Below the pieces are notes generated by a model that was not told the origin of the DNA, did no database searches, and saw only the letters and a list, made by a program, of their open reading frames with translations. Of a stretch of DNA of 64,000 nt, positions 54,128 through 61,967 are shown piece after piece. Every line of letters begins with the position of its first letter. Position 1 is the stretch's first letter. Both the position numbers and the translations under genes were made by a program. This DNA is from Negativicutes bacterium (GTDB taxonomy: Bacteria > Bacillota > Negativicutes > Anaeromusales > Anaeromusaceae). Location of the stretch: NCBI GenBank assembly GCA_009929485.1, contig SAAJ01000007.1, forward strand, positions 25,304 through 89,303. Direction: 5' to 3'.

Positions 54128-54884
54128 AATCATTCTCCTTTTGGCAAGATCCAATATAAAAAACCACTGGCGACAGCGCAGCCGCAGAGTCTTCTCGATC
54201 CGCAGCGTTACATTGCCGTTGCGGCTTTTCCAGCGCCTTTTCAATACTTTGTATTTGCTGTGCTTCACTAGTAAATAAAGGCAGCAACAACCAAGGAATT
54301 CCATATTCATGCTGCAAATAACGAGCCATTGGCGCTCCCAATTCTTTATGCACAACTACATTCAAGGAAACTTGTACAGACTCGGCAATTTCTTCTAAAG
54401 AGCTTCCCATTCCCGGTATCGCTTTTACAACAATACTTTTTTGACGCAATAACTCGCGAAGACGCACTATACGCACCAAATCACCTGCATACGCAGGTGA
54501 ACCGCCAAGTAAAGCAACCCTTGCTTCCTTGCTCTGCTTTCTCTTTGGTATCGGTAAAAGCTGGAATAAAGTAGCCATAGCACTGCGATATCCTCTAGCA
54601 AAAGCATCTTGCCCTTGGATATCTCCCCAAAAATAATTTTGGTTTTGAAAAACCATTTTCTTCCTAGCATCAGTTTCTTTTAAAGCGTTGCTACGCAAAA
54701 ATCCTTTTTGCGTACAACTTCTTTCAACTCCCTGGCGCTCCAGCAAAGAACATGCTTGCAAATAACACTGAAGCGGGGCATTTTCGGTAGAGTTTACGTC
54801 TGGTATTCCAGCAAAAAAAGCTGCCGCACCTTGCATTAATGCTTTTTTCTCTTCCCATTCTTGACAAGAACGCTCTACCGCCAT
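54102..54884 (-). CDS. half-size nitrogenase component-1-like protein
   Basis: Protein of 260 aa, first gene of the riboswitch-controlled chelatase operon. Residues 115-210 resemble the second Rossmann-like domain of NifD/NifK/NifE/BchN/CfbD proteins: VALLGGSPAYAGDLVRIVRL, IPGMGSSLEEIAESVQVSLN, VVVHKELGAPMARYLQHEYG, IPWL. Full family members have 400 or more residues; here the N-terminal cluster domain is short, with four cysteines (C7, C40, C45, C57). Related enzymes reduce tetrapyrroles (protochlorophyllide, Ni-sirohydrochlorin diamide). The ATG follows GGGAGCGAGGGAA. The family link is my recognition; the reaction is unknown. Confidence 0.6.
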   Translation of the reverse strand: MAVERSCQEWEEKKALMQGAAAFFAGIPDVNSTENAPLQCYLQACSLLERQGVERSCTQKGFLRSNALKETDARKKMVFQNQNYFWGDIQGQDAFARGYRSAMATLFQLLPIPKRKQSKEARVALLGGSPAYAGDLVRIVRLRELLRQKSIVVKAIPGMGSSLEEIAESVQVSLNVVVHKELGAPMARYLQHEYGIPWLLLPLFTSEAQQIQSIEKALEKPQRQCNAADREDSAAALSPVVFYIGSCQKENDCEAHNLQQ

Positions 54885-54962
54885 TTCCCTCGCTCCCTTC
54901 TGTACAGCACCAACAGTTCTATCAAATCAGGCTTCTAAGCGTTTGCTCTTTTACCTGGATTA

Positions 54963-54990
54963 GAAAAAAGAAGCCCCTACCCCTGGGGCT
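54963..54990 (-). terminator. riboswitch-linked terminator before the chelatase operon
   Basis: Minus strand AGCCCC, loop, GGGGCT, then TCTTTTTTC. It lies between the proximal cobalamin riboswitch and the first gene. A small GTCTC/GAGAC hairpin (54992-55006) sits directly upstream. Confidence 0.8.
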
Positions 54991-55161
54991 CGTCTCTATG
55001 CGAGACTTATAGTGAGCAATGAAATAAATCTATCTTAAAACTCCCATCACACTCCAGACGGAAGATTCAAGATCCACTTTTTCTTCTGTCTAAGACAAAA
55101 GAAAACATCCCACCTACAACGATGGAATGTTTTGAATTACAACCAAATAAAAGCTCTATTT

Positions 55162-55370
55162 GGCGAATCCCCTTCCCATCGTTCGTAGGTCTAGCGGTGA
55201 TTGTCAAACAGGCAGTTCTCCTGGCTCTGGATCTTCGCTCTTCCAAACCTTCCCAAGGCTTTCACCCCAGTGGCATCTCTTGGATTCGCTCCCCATTACA
55301 GTGGCGGGACCGCGCCGGTTTTTCACCGGTCTTTTCTATTAAGCCCTTCCGGGCACCTGTTTCTTTTATT
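55162..55370 (-). promoter_or_regulatory. cobalamin riboswitch A (proximal of tandem pair)
   Basis: Class I AdoCbl-type aptamer on the minus strand. It runs from ACAGGTGCCCGGAAGGGCTT, through GACCGGTGAAAAACCGG and the B12 box GCCACTGTAATGGGGAG, to GCCTGTTTGACAATCACC and a closing GGGAAGGGG. Binding of adenosylcobalamin should favour the terminator at 54963-54990 and shut off the chelatase operon. Confidence 0.92.
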
Positions 55371-55445
55371 CAATTTTAAGCTATCCCTAGGATGTAGAAG
55401 TGGAATCAAAGAAAAGTTTCATCGCTTCTGCTGTTGGTATGTGCA

Positions 55446-55475
55446 GAAAAGAAAATCCCGGCCATAGGCCGGGAT
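55446..55475 (-). terminator. terminator between tandem riboswitches B and A
   Basis: Minus strand ATCCCGGCC, loop TAT, GGCCGGGAT, then TTTTCTTTTC. A perfect 9-bp stem directly after riboswitch B and before riboswitch A. Confidence 0.9.
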
Positions 55476-55499
55476 CGAAATACAAACAAAACTGTCTGA

Positions 55500-55700
55500 A
55501 TCTCCATCCCTATCCTTCGTAGGTCTAGCGGTGATTGTCAAACAGGCAGTTCTCCTGGCTCTGGATCTTCGCTCCTCCAAACCTTCCCAAGGCTTTCGCC
55601 CCAGTGGCATTTCTTGGATTTGCTCCCCATTACAGTGGCGGGACCGCGCCGGCATTACACCGGTCTTCCCTATTAAGCCCTTCCGGGCACCTGCTCCATC
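55500..55700 (-). promoter_or_regulatory. cobalamin riboswitch B (distal of tandem pair)
   Basis: Second complete aptamer, close in sequence to riboswitch A: AGGTGCCCGGAAGGGCTTAA, GACCGGTGTAATGCCGG, B12 box GCCACTGTAATGGGGAG and GCCTGTTTGACAATCACC. It has its own terminator at 55446-55475, so transcripts must escape two B12-sensitive stops in series to reach the operon. Confidence 0.92.
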
Positions 55701-55721
55701 AATATTCACTTGTTTGTATTG

Positions 55722-55750
55722 ACTTTACCAAAATAAGTTGAAAAAGTCAA
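55722..55750 (-). promoter_or_regulatory. promoter of the tandem-riboswitch chelatase operon
   Basis: Minus strand TTGACT (55750-55745), 17 nt, TAAAGT (55727-55722), about 20 nt upstream of riboswitch B. The same layout precedes riboswitches C and D. Confidence 0.8.
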
Positions 55751-55845
55751 CACAGTTCCATGGATTATTCCCACTTTTCAATACTTAGGCAATAATCCAT
55801 CACACATCACATTTTTTTACTATAATTGCAATGTTTTAAGTCAAC

Positions 55846-56547
55846 TCAGCGTAACCGAAAACTAACAGACAAGGTTGTCCGGCAACGCACAGCGCCGCCG
55901 CCTTCATGCCTTGCCGGCACAAATTGCCATTGTCTAACCGCGTCCACTGCGGCCGCATCCATTTCTCCATATCCCGAAGAAGATACCACATCTGCATCGC
56001 CTACGCTTCCATCTTCCAACACCAACATGCGTACCGCCACGCGGCCCTCAATACGCTGCTGACGCAGAGATTCCGGATAGGAAGGCTCAGTCTGCCGTAA
56101 AATGCGCGGCGGTAACACCCTAGTGGAAGCAGGTGCTGTCCCGCCGCCTCCGCCATTACCAGTTCCTGCGCTTTGTCCGTCCGACGGGCTTCCTCCCTCT
56201 GACGAACCTCCACCAGCCGCCGCGCCCTCACTGGAAGGACCAGCCGCAGCTGCGTTCCCCATAGCCTGAGGCGCCGCTTGTGTATTGGTCGGCACCGCTG
56301 CGGCAGCACTGGCTGTCGCTTGAGCTTGCTGCTGCCTGGCAGCAGGTGCGCTTGGCGCCGCTATCGCCGGCATAGCCGAGGCTGCTGCATTATTCCCTGG
56401 CAAAGGCGCAGCCGTCAGGGAAAGTTCCAAATACTCTTCCGCAGCTTGCGCTGGCAACGGAAAAATGCCGACGTATCCCAACACTAGCAAAATCAAAAGA
56501 TGTGCGCCTACCGCTACAAGCAGCGCTTTTTTTGAATGATTTCTCAT
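55846..56547 (-). CDS. tonB: TonB energy-transducing protein
   Basis: TonB of 233 aa: one N-terminal membrane helix (LLVAVGAHLLILLVLGYVGI), a periplasm-spanning linker rich in Ala and Gly rather than the usual Pro (residues 45-145), and a C-terminal domain (YPESLRQQRIEGRVAVRMLV, VVSSSGYGEMDAAAVDAVRQ, WQFVPA). It carries proton-motive energy to outer-membrane receptors. It overlaps exbD by 4 nt. It ends the riboswitch C operon. Confidence 0.92.
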   Translation of the reverse strand: MRNHSKKALLVAVGAHLLILLVLGYVGIFPLPAQAAEEYLELSLTAAPLPGNNAAASAMPAIAAPSAPAARQQQAQATASAAAAVPTNTQAAPQAMGNAAAAGPSSEGAAAGGGSSEGGSPSDGQSAGTGNGGGGGTAPASTRVLPPRILRQTEPSYPESLRQQRIEGRVAVRMLVLEDGSVGDADVVSSSGYGEMDAAAVDAVRQWQFVPARHEGGGAVRCRTTLSVSFRLR

Positions 56548-56960
56548 GGCTGAGCAGCCCCTGCTTCCGTAGCTACGCTAAGGCGCTGCACCCCGGCAGC
56601 TTTCAAGGCATCCATGACAGCCACTACACGGCCATACTCCACGCGCTTATCAGCGCGCAAGACAAAAAACACTTCCTGCTGCCTAGACATCTCTAACTGA
56701 ACACGTTTTCCCAAAAGCTGCAGCGGTACGTTTTCTTCGTCCACATAAGTCTGTCCCTCAGCCGTCACCGTAACGGCCACCTGTTTTTTCATATCCGCCT
56801 GCGCCGCCTGCGCCGCCGGCAACTGCACTGGCAGCGTTTTCTGCTCTACCATATATAAGGTGCTCAGCATGAAAAAGACCAGGAGGAAAAAAATAATGTC
56901 AATCATGGGAATAATCATCAGCCGAGGCTGACGATTCACCCTCCAGTCACGCAGTTTCAC
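56544..56960 (-). CDS. exbD: ExbD/TolR-family protein
   Basis: ExbD-like protein (138 aa). A single helix near residues 17-35 carries the proton-pathway Asp in MIIPMIDIIFFLLVFFMLST; the periplasmic domain follows. The start is taken as GTG at 56960 behind GGGAGG, overlapping exbB by 14 nt; the frame is open to 56981. It works with ExbB to drive TonB. Confidence 0.9.
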   Translation of the reverse strand: MKLRDWRVNRQPRLMIIPMIDIIFFLLVFFMLSTLYMVEQKTLPVQLPAAQAAQADMKKQVAVTVTAEGQTYVDEENVPLQLLGKRVQLEMSRQQEVFFVLRADKRVEYGRVVAVMDALKAAGVQRLSVATEAGAAQP

Positions 56961-57573
56961 GGCTGCGCCTCCCCGCGGCAAAAGAAGATCCTGTCAAAAG
57001 AGCGGCCCCGCATTCTTCCAAGTCTCCTGCCAAACGATCCAGGCGCTGACAAAGCCAGGAGTGGCACAACAAAGCCAGCACAGCCACGCACAGGCCAGTA
57101 GCTGTAGCAACCAACGCTTCTCCTACCCCGCCAGTAATAGCCTGCATTTGCCCTGTTTTCACCGCCAACACCTGAAAGGACTGAATCATTCCTACTACCG
57201 TTCCCAGAAGGCCCAAAAGCGGCGCCAAGGTTACAATGGTCTCCAAATAGCTAATACGCTCCCGAAAACGCCCCATAATGGAAGCCGCAGTATTCTCAAA
57301 CATTTGCAGTTGCACGGACGTTTCCAGGCCGCGCCAGCTATAGGCATCTTTCAGCAGTTTGGCAATCGGCCCTGACGCCCCTTGCGGCTCAAGCCAGCGA
57401 CCCTCCAGCAAAGCTCGCACAAACTCATCCTTACCTTTCCGAAACTGTTCCGCCTCTTTATAGCTCCAATGCCGCTCTAAAGTCACCGCCAATACTAAAA
57501 TCGAGCAAAAAACCAAAGGGTACATTACGATCCCTCCAGCTTGAAACAACTGCCAAATCCGTTCCAAATCCAT
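56947..57573 (-). CDS. exbB: ExbB/TolQ/MotA-family proton channel
   Basis: Inner-membrane proton channel subunit (208 aa) with three helices: residues 12-30, and two in the C-terminal half including LETIVTLAPLLGLLGTVVGM and GVGEALVATATGLCVAVLAL, the diagnostic pattern of ExbB. It powers TonB together with ExbD. It follows cbiZ by 72 nt in the operon that begins at riboswitch C. Confidence 0.93.
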   Translation of the reverse strand: MDLERIWQLFQAGGIVMYPLVFCSILVLAVTLERHWSYKEAEQFRKGKDEFVRALLEGRWLEPQGASGPIAKLLKDAYSWRGLETSVQLQMFENTAASIMGRFRERISYLETIVTLAPLLGLLGTVVGMIQSFQVLAVKTGQMQAITGGVGEALVATATGLCVAVLALLCHSWLCQRLDRLAGDLEECGAALLTGSSFAAGRRSRETA

Positions 57574-57645
57574 TTTTTAACTCCTTTCCCGGCTAGTGCC
57601 GCACCTCAACCTTATCATTTCAAAATGTTATTTATGAACCGCAAG

Positions 57646-58422
57646 TTATCTGCAAGAAGCTTTATGACTGCAACGAATATTTTTTGGGAAATAATATTGA
57701 GCCTGTTCCTTTAATCCTTCTTCCTTAAACAAAGCTATTTTAACCCCTGACTTTACTGCATCTGCTATCATTTCTCCTAATTTAGACTGCGTCCCTACAT
57801 CCCGACAAGCCGTTCCAGCCATGTGACTTACCAAGATGATCCCATCGGTTCCAGTACCAGTTGCCGGAAGCAAACTATGCGGACTGCGCACTTCTAAATC
57901 TTGCAAGGCTGCGCTTTTCGCTTCCGTAGCCGTAATCAATGCTTTAGCCAAAGCGCCCGGGGATAAATTCGCTTCTACAAGAAGCAAAATGTTAATGGTT
58001 CCTGAAACAGGAATATATTCTCCATGATGTTCCCAATAAAGCGCATCCTCTCCGGCTCGAGCAGCATTATGCTCCACTCCGGCAGTCACAATGGCTTCCA
58101 CTGTAATCCCCTCATAAAAACGTCGCTGGTAGGACATACACTCCATGTGCGCCGTCGTTAAAAGACCGCTAGTTTCATCTTTGGGTAGTCCCTCGCGTTC
58201 GGCAATAGAAGCCAAATACCCGTCCAAGCTGCCGCCAGGCAATGTTGCTTCACTCTCGGCAAAAAAGGTCAAACGATGGTTGAATACGGCGGACAACTCT
58301 TGGATACCGCCGTTATATTGAGAGGTGCTCAAAGCGATACGCCGCTGTGGAAAGCGGCAAAGCAGCAAATCCGCTTTAACCTGCAAAACACCTCCTGCCG
58401 CCAGCAGGCGATTTTGCTCCAT
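57646..58422 (-). CDS. cbiZ: CbiZ-family adenosylcobinamide amidohydrolase
   Basis: Corrinoid salvage enzyme of the CbiZ family, which cleaves the aminopropanol side chain of adenosylcobinamide to give adenosylcobyric acid. Features: STSQYNGGIQELSAVFNHRL, VEAIVTAGVEHNAARAGED, GTINILLLVEANLSPGALAK, TEAKSAALQDLEVRS and ATGTGTDGIILVSH. Cytoplasmic, about 258 aa from the ATG at 58422; the ribosome site (AAGGAGGAG) is distant, so a start at TTG 58461 is possible. It lies between an exported CbiK and exbB, which ties this operon to corrinoid uptake and remodelling. Confidence 0.88.
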   Translation of the reverse strand: MEQNRLLAAGGVLQVKADLLLCRFPQRRIALSTSQYNGGIQELSAVFNHRLTFFAESEATLPGGSLDGYLASIAEREGLPKDETSGLLTTAHMECMSYQRRFYEGITVEAIVTAGVEHNAARAGEDALYWEHHGEYIPVSGTINILLLVEANLSPGALAKALITATEAKSAALQDLEVRSPHSLLPATGTGTDGIILVSHMAGTACRDVGTQSKLGEMIADAVKSGVKIALFKEEGLKEQAQYYFPKNIRCSHKASCR

Positions 58423-58499
58423 GCCAACCCAACCTTTCTCCTCCTTGACGTTTATCGTCAAGTCTTATCTCTATTATTCACAAAACACGGCCGCTGTTA

Positions 58500-59411
58500 C
58501 TACGGTTGATACAACCCTCGAATCGCATCGCGAGCATGTTTCATATAGAGGGAACGATATGCCGCATTTTCGCCCAGGCCCTTTAGTTCGACTTCTACTT
58601 GAAATCCGTCCTTCTCTAAAAGATTCTTCCAAGAATCCGGCTCGTCGCCAGCCATATCATTTTGCACATGATCGCCAGCTACCAACATAAACGGCATTAA
58701 GATAACCTTCTTAACCTGATTCTTTTTCAATTCCGCCAGCGCATCTTCAAAATTAGGATGATCGTTTTCTTCCACAACTCCCATATAGGCCTTGTGACCT
58801 CTCGCCTGCAATACACGCTGCATTTTGCCATACGCCGGATTCGGCTGATTTGGGGAGCCATGTCCCATGAACAAAACAGCTTCTTCTGCGGCGAGCCCGG
58901 GCATTTGTTGCTCAACCGCCTCCGCCAACGCCGTAAAGTCATCCGGCATTCCTCTTTGTCCGTCAAACATTAGTATTGGCCTTCCTATAGTAAGAACGTC
59001 AAAAGACTTATCCGAAACATACTGTCGATACACGCTTAAAATTTTCTTTTCGTATTCCTCTCCAGGAGTCAAATGAAGCGGCTGAATGACCACCTCCTGG
59101 TAACCTTCTTCCTTCAGCTTGCATAAGGCTTGTTCTAACGTATCTATCTGAAGCTTTTCTTCCGCCGCTATTTTCGCAATCACTTGGCGAGCCGTAAAAG
59201 CGCGACGAATTTCATACTCAGGAAAAATTTCTCGCATATCATTTTCAACACTCTCAATGCAAGCCTTACGCGTTTTGGGAAAAGTAGTTCCAAAGCTAGT
59301 AACTACAATTGCTTTTTTTCTCTGCGTCCTCATGGAGCCGCTTCCTAAGCCCGTTGTTACTAAACAGGCCGTAGCAAGTAACGCCAGCGCTTTTTTCACC
59401 CGCAAACTCAT
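58500..59411 (-). CDS. cbiK: exported CbiK-family sirohydrochlorin chelatase-like protein
   Basis: CbiK-type chelatase (303 aa): VVTSFGTTFPKTRKACIESV, IQPLHLTPGEEYEKKI, LFMGHGSPNQPNPAYG and LMPFMLVAGDHVQNDMAGDE, with the expected metal-binding histidines. It begins with a hydrophobic export signal (VKKALALLATACLVTTG) that may be a weak lipobox at Cys16. The ATG at 59411 follows AAGGAG; the frame is open to 59453 but this runs into the riboswitch terminator. CbiK normally inserts cobalt into sirohydrochlorin in the cytoplasm; export resembles the periplasmic CbiK of Desulfovibrio. First gene after riboswitch C. Confidence 0.88.
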   Translation of the reverse strand: MSLRVKKALALLATACLVTTGLGSGSMRTQRKKAIVVTSFGTTFPKTRKACIESVENDMREIFPEYEIRRAFTARQVIAKIAAEEKLQIDTLEQALCKLKEEGYQEVVIQPLHLTPGEEYEKKILSVYRQYVSDKSFDVLTIGRPILMFDGQRGMPDDFTALAEAVEQQMPGLAAEEAVLFMGHGSPNQPNPAYGKMQRVLQARGHKAYMGVVEENDHPNFEDALAELKKNQVKKVILMPFMLVAGDHVQNDMAGDEPDSWKNLLEKDGFQVEVELKGLGENAAYRSLYMKHARDAIRGLYQP

Positions 59412-59445
59412 CCTTATTGTCGCTCCTTTTTTCTTAATGTCTTCA

Positions 59446-59479
59446 AAAAACAAAAATCCCGATCGCTATGACCGGGATT
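59446..59479 (-). terminator. terminator of riboswitch C
   Basis: Minus strand AATCCCGGTC, loop ATAGC, GATCGGGATT, then TTTGTTTTTT, 35 nt before the cbiK start. Confidence 0.9.
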
Positions 59480-59502
59480 GAAAATAAACAGAACCCTGTT
59501 TA

Positions 59503-59702
59503 AATCTCCTTCCCTATCCTTCGTAGGTCTAGCGGCGATTGTCAAACAGGCAGTTCTCCTGGCTCTGGTTCTTCGCTCCTCCAAACCTTCCCAAGGCATT
59601 CGCCCCAGTGGCATTTCTTGGATTTGCTCCCCATTACAGTGGCGGGACCGCGCCGGTTTTTCACCGGTCTTCCCTATTAAGCCCTTCCGGGCACCTGCTC
59701 CA
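59503..59702 (-). promoter_or_regulatory. cobalamin riboswitch C
   Basis: Complete aptamer close to A and B: AGGTGCCCGGAAGGGCTTAA, GACCGGTGAAAAACCGG, B12 box GCCACTGTAATGGGGAG, GCCTGTTTGACAATCGCC. It controls cbiK, cbiZ, exbB, exbD and tonB. Confidence 0.93.
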
Positions 59703-59726
59703 AATAATATGCTTTTATCAATGTTA

Positions 59727-59755
59727 AATGTAACAAAAAGAGCCCTAAAAGTCAA
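59727..59755 (-). promoter_or_regulatory. promoter upstream of riboswitch C
   Basis: Minus strand TTGACT (59755-59750), 17 nt, TACATT (59732-59727). Confidence 0.78.
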
Positions 59756-59858
59756 CCTAAGCCTAGATTTCAGCCATTCACTTTTGTTAACTCCGCAAAA
59801 TATTTCCATATTCATCAATAAGCTCAACACTCTATTTCCCCTTACCTGCAGGAACGCA

Positions 59859-59892
59859 TAAAAGGCTGCCGATTTTCGCGGCAGCCTTTTGT
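59859..59892 (-). terminator. rho-independent terminator after the second cbiK
   Basis: Minus strand AAAGGCTGCCG, short loop, CGGCAGCCTTTT, 22 nt after the stop at 59914. Confidence 0.9.
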
Positions 59893-59913
59893 TGCATTTA
59901 TAGCCTATTCAAT

Positions 59914-60861
59914 TTATTCAATAACTGGAATTACAGGTTTATCCTTGCCACGTTCTTTATAATTATTTTCAATCGCGTCTTTCACATGCTGTACATAAAT
60001 ATCCTGAATCCCTTTATTTTCTCCCAAACCGTGAATATACGCTTCTACTTGAAAGCCTGCCGCAGTCAACTGCGATTTAAAAGAGTCTTTTTCGTCGCCT
60101 GCCATATCATTTTGCGCATGGTCGCCAGCTACCAGCATAAAGGGCATTAGCGTGATTTTCTTAATTTTATTGGCCTTTAACGCTGTGACCATATTCTCGT
60201 AAGTAGGATACCCTTCCACCGTGAAAACAAAGACGTTTTTCAAACCTGCATCCTGAAGCTTTAGTTGCAGAGCGGCATACGCCGTATTCGAAGGATTTAC
60301 ACCACCGTGGCCCATCAAGCCAACGGCTTCATTTTTTCCTAATTTCGGCAATTGGTCTTGCAACGCTTTAATTGCGATAGCATAGTCATCGGGTTTTTCC
60401 CCTTCTTGACCGGTATAATAAAGAATCGGTCGACCTACGGAAACCTTGTCAAAGGATTTTTCGTACTTGTCCACAATACGCATCAATTTAGAATACTCAT
60501 CGCCTGCTTCCACATGCAGAGGCTGAATCACGATCTCTTTGTAGCCTTCGGCCTTCAACTTTTCCAACGCTTGTTTTTCCGTATCAACAACAATTCCGTC
60601 ACGTTCCGCTAATTTTTTGATGATAATACGGGAAGTAAAGGCATGACGCACGTCATACTCCGAAAAAGCTGCCTTAATTTTCGCTTCCACCGCATCGGTC
60701 GTAACCTTGCGCGTATCCGCATAGGTTGTACCGAAGCTGACTACTAAAATGGCTTTTTTAACAGTTGGCGCCTCGGCTGCCTGGGAAACGGAAAAACTTG
60801 TCGCCATTCCCATCAGGGCAAATAAAACCGCCGTCATCAAACATAAAATACTTCTTTTCAA
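59914..60861 (-). CDS. cbiK: second exported CbiK-family chelatase-like protein
   Basis: Paralogue of the 58500-59411 gene (315 aa): a clear signal peptide (CLMTAVLFALMGMATSFSVSQAAEA), then VVSFGTTYADTRKVTTDAVE, IQPLHVEAGDEYSKLM, GLMGHGGVNPSNTAYA and LMPFMLVAGDHAQNDMAGDE. The metal-binding histidines are kept. It follows the porin-like gene by 74 nt and is probably co-transcribed from riboswitch D. A periplasmic or outer-face protein of this fold may bind cobalt or a tetrapyrrole during uptake rather than act in synthesis (inference). Confidence 0.87.
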   Translation of the reverse strand: MKRSILCLMTAVLFALMGMATSFSVSQAAEAPTVKKAILVVSFGTTYADTRKVTTDAVEAKIKAAFSEYDVRHAFTSRIIIKKLAERDGIVVDTEKQALEKLKAEGYKEIVIQPLHVEAGDEYSKLMRIVDKYEKSFDKVSVGRPILYYTGQEGEKPDDYAIAIKALQDQLPKLGKNEAVGLMGHGGVNPSNTAYAALQLKLQDAGLKNVFVFTVEGYPTYENMVTALKANKIKKITLMPFMLVAGDHAQNDMAGDEKDSFKSQLTAAGFQVEAYIHGLGENKGIQDIYVQHVKDAIENNYKERGKDKPVIPVIE

Positions 60862-60935
60862 ATTCCCTCACTCCTTATATAGTGTTTATTCTCTTCAAGG
60901 AATCGCTGCTTTCTTATAAAACAAGCGGCGCCTCC

Positions 60936-61907
60936 TCAAATACTATGAGTAAATGTAGCTTCCAGCTTTGTGTTTTTCAAACCGCTGTCCACTTCCTTTT
61001 GATCTTTATAGACCAATTCCAGCGAATTATCTTTGTTTAATTGATGTTTAACGCCATAATAAAAGCCCTTGTTGTTGTTGTCAAAATCGCTTTGTTTTCC
61101 CATATCTCCATTGGTTTCCACTTTGAACGCAGTAATATACATTGACGTTTTATCATCAAAGCCATAATTCCAAGTTACCGCATAGGCGCGATTGTCTTCG
61201 CTACGATTGGACTGCGTATATTCTGCCGTCCAGGTATGCTTGCCTTGTTGATAGCTGCTGTCCAGCGCCCAATGGTTCGTATTTCCATTGACTCGATCTT
61301 GATAGCGACCTAATGTCATCCCCCACTGCAACTGCTTATTGGGATGAAAGCCAGTCCGAATCGCATAAATACGGTTGTCTTCATCGCCGGCATTATCCTC
61401 TTGTACAAAGGCTGCGTTGATGTCCAAGCCCGCTGCGGCCCCATTTACAGTCACCCCGTCTACAAAAGCCCGCTTCCCAATATTGGACTCTGAGCGGCTG
61501 TAAAGAAGCGACGTTGCGCCAATAGTCAAATCTTGACGCCCAAGTTTAAATGCCAAATCTCCTGCTTGTTTTGTCACGCCAAACTGATCAAGGGTCATTA
61601 CCGTTTTTTTGTCGCCATATACCGAACCATCTGTATTGTAGTCCGCTAAGGCCGGATTCGTAGCATATTGCGCTCCCAAGCGAGCGAATACAGACCAGCC
61701 GCTCCCCAATGCCGCTTCTCCTGTTAAGCGTAACGAACTCATGGTACCAGAAGCATTTGCTTCTCCGTCCTTCGTATCTTTTTCATACTTTACCGTCACG
61801 TCGCCGCTGAGTTTAACCCCAGACTCCGACTCCGGCTCCGCGGCTAACGCCAACGATGACGTAGAAAAAACAATACCTGCGATGGCCAATGCCACTACTT
61901 TTTTCAT
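60936..61907 (-). CDS. porin-like outer-membrane beta-barrel protein
   Basis: Putative outer-membrane protein (323 aa): signal peptide MKKVVALAIAGIVFSTSSLALAAE (read here in two parts, residues 1-20 and the AE junction), then a beta-rich region with alternating aromatic strands (SGDVTVKYEKDTKDG, WSVFARLGAQYATN, FGVTKQAGDLAFKLGRQDLT, FYYGVKHQLNKDNSLELVYK) ending in FTHSI. No TonB box, no SLH domain. The ATG at 61907 follows GGGGG. Being directly under riboswitch D, it may admit corrinoids or cobalt passively (inference). Confidence 0.78.
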   Translation of the reverse strand: MKKVVALAIAGIVFSTSSLALAAEPESESGVKLSGDVTVKYEKDTKDGEANASGTMSSLRLTGEAALGSGWSVFARLGAQYATNPALADYNTDGSVYGDKKTVMTLDQFGVTKQAGDLAFKLGRQDLTIGATSLLYSRSESNIGKRAFVDGVTVNGAAAGLDINAAFVQEDNAGDEDNRIYAIRTGFHPNKQLQWGMTLGRYQDRVNGNTNHWALDSSYQQGKHTWTAEYTQSNRSEDNRAYAVTWNYGFDDKTSMYITAFKVETNGDMGKQSDFDNNNKGFYYGVKHQLNKDNSLELVYKDQKEVDSGLKNTKLEATFTHSI

Positions 61908-61967
61908 ATGCATGCCCCCTGTTATACTTCTAGCAAGCCCATAGAAACTTCAAACCATTAACCAAAA

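Noticed and set aside
54128..54355. N-terminal extension of the cobN reading frame
   Set aside because: The frame is open to 54355, but it lies inside the preceding gene, has no ribosome site and no CobN-like sequence; AAGGAG before GTG 54127 marks the start.
55122..55741. Plus-strand ORFs with similar translated repeats near the riboswitches
   Set aside because: They are antisense to the conserved aptamers; the shared protein sequence only reflects the conserved RNA. Equivalent ORFs appear at 59478-59861, 62060-62437 and 62960-63476.
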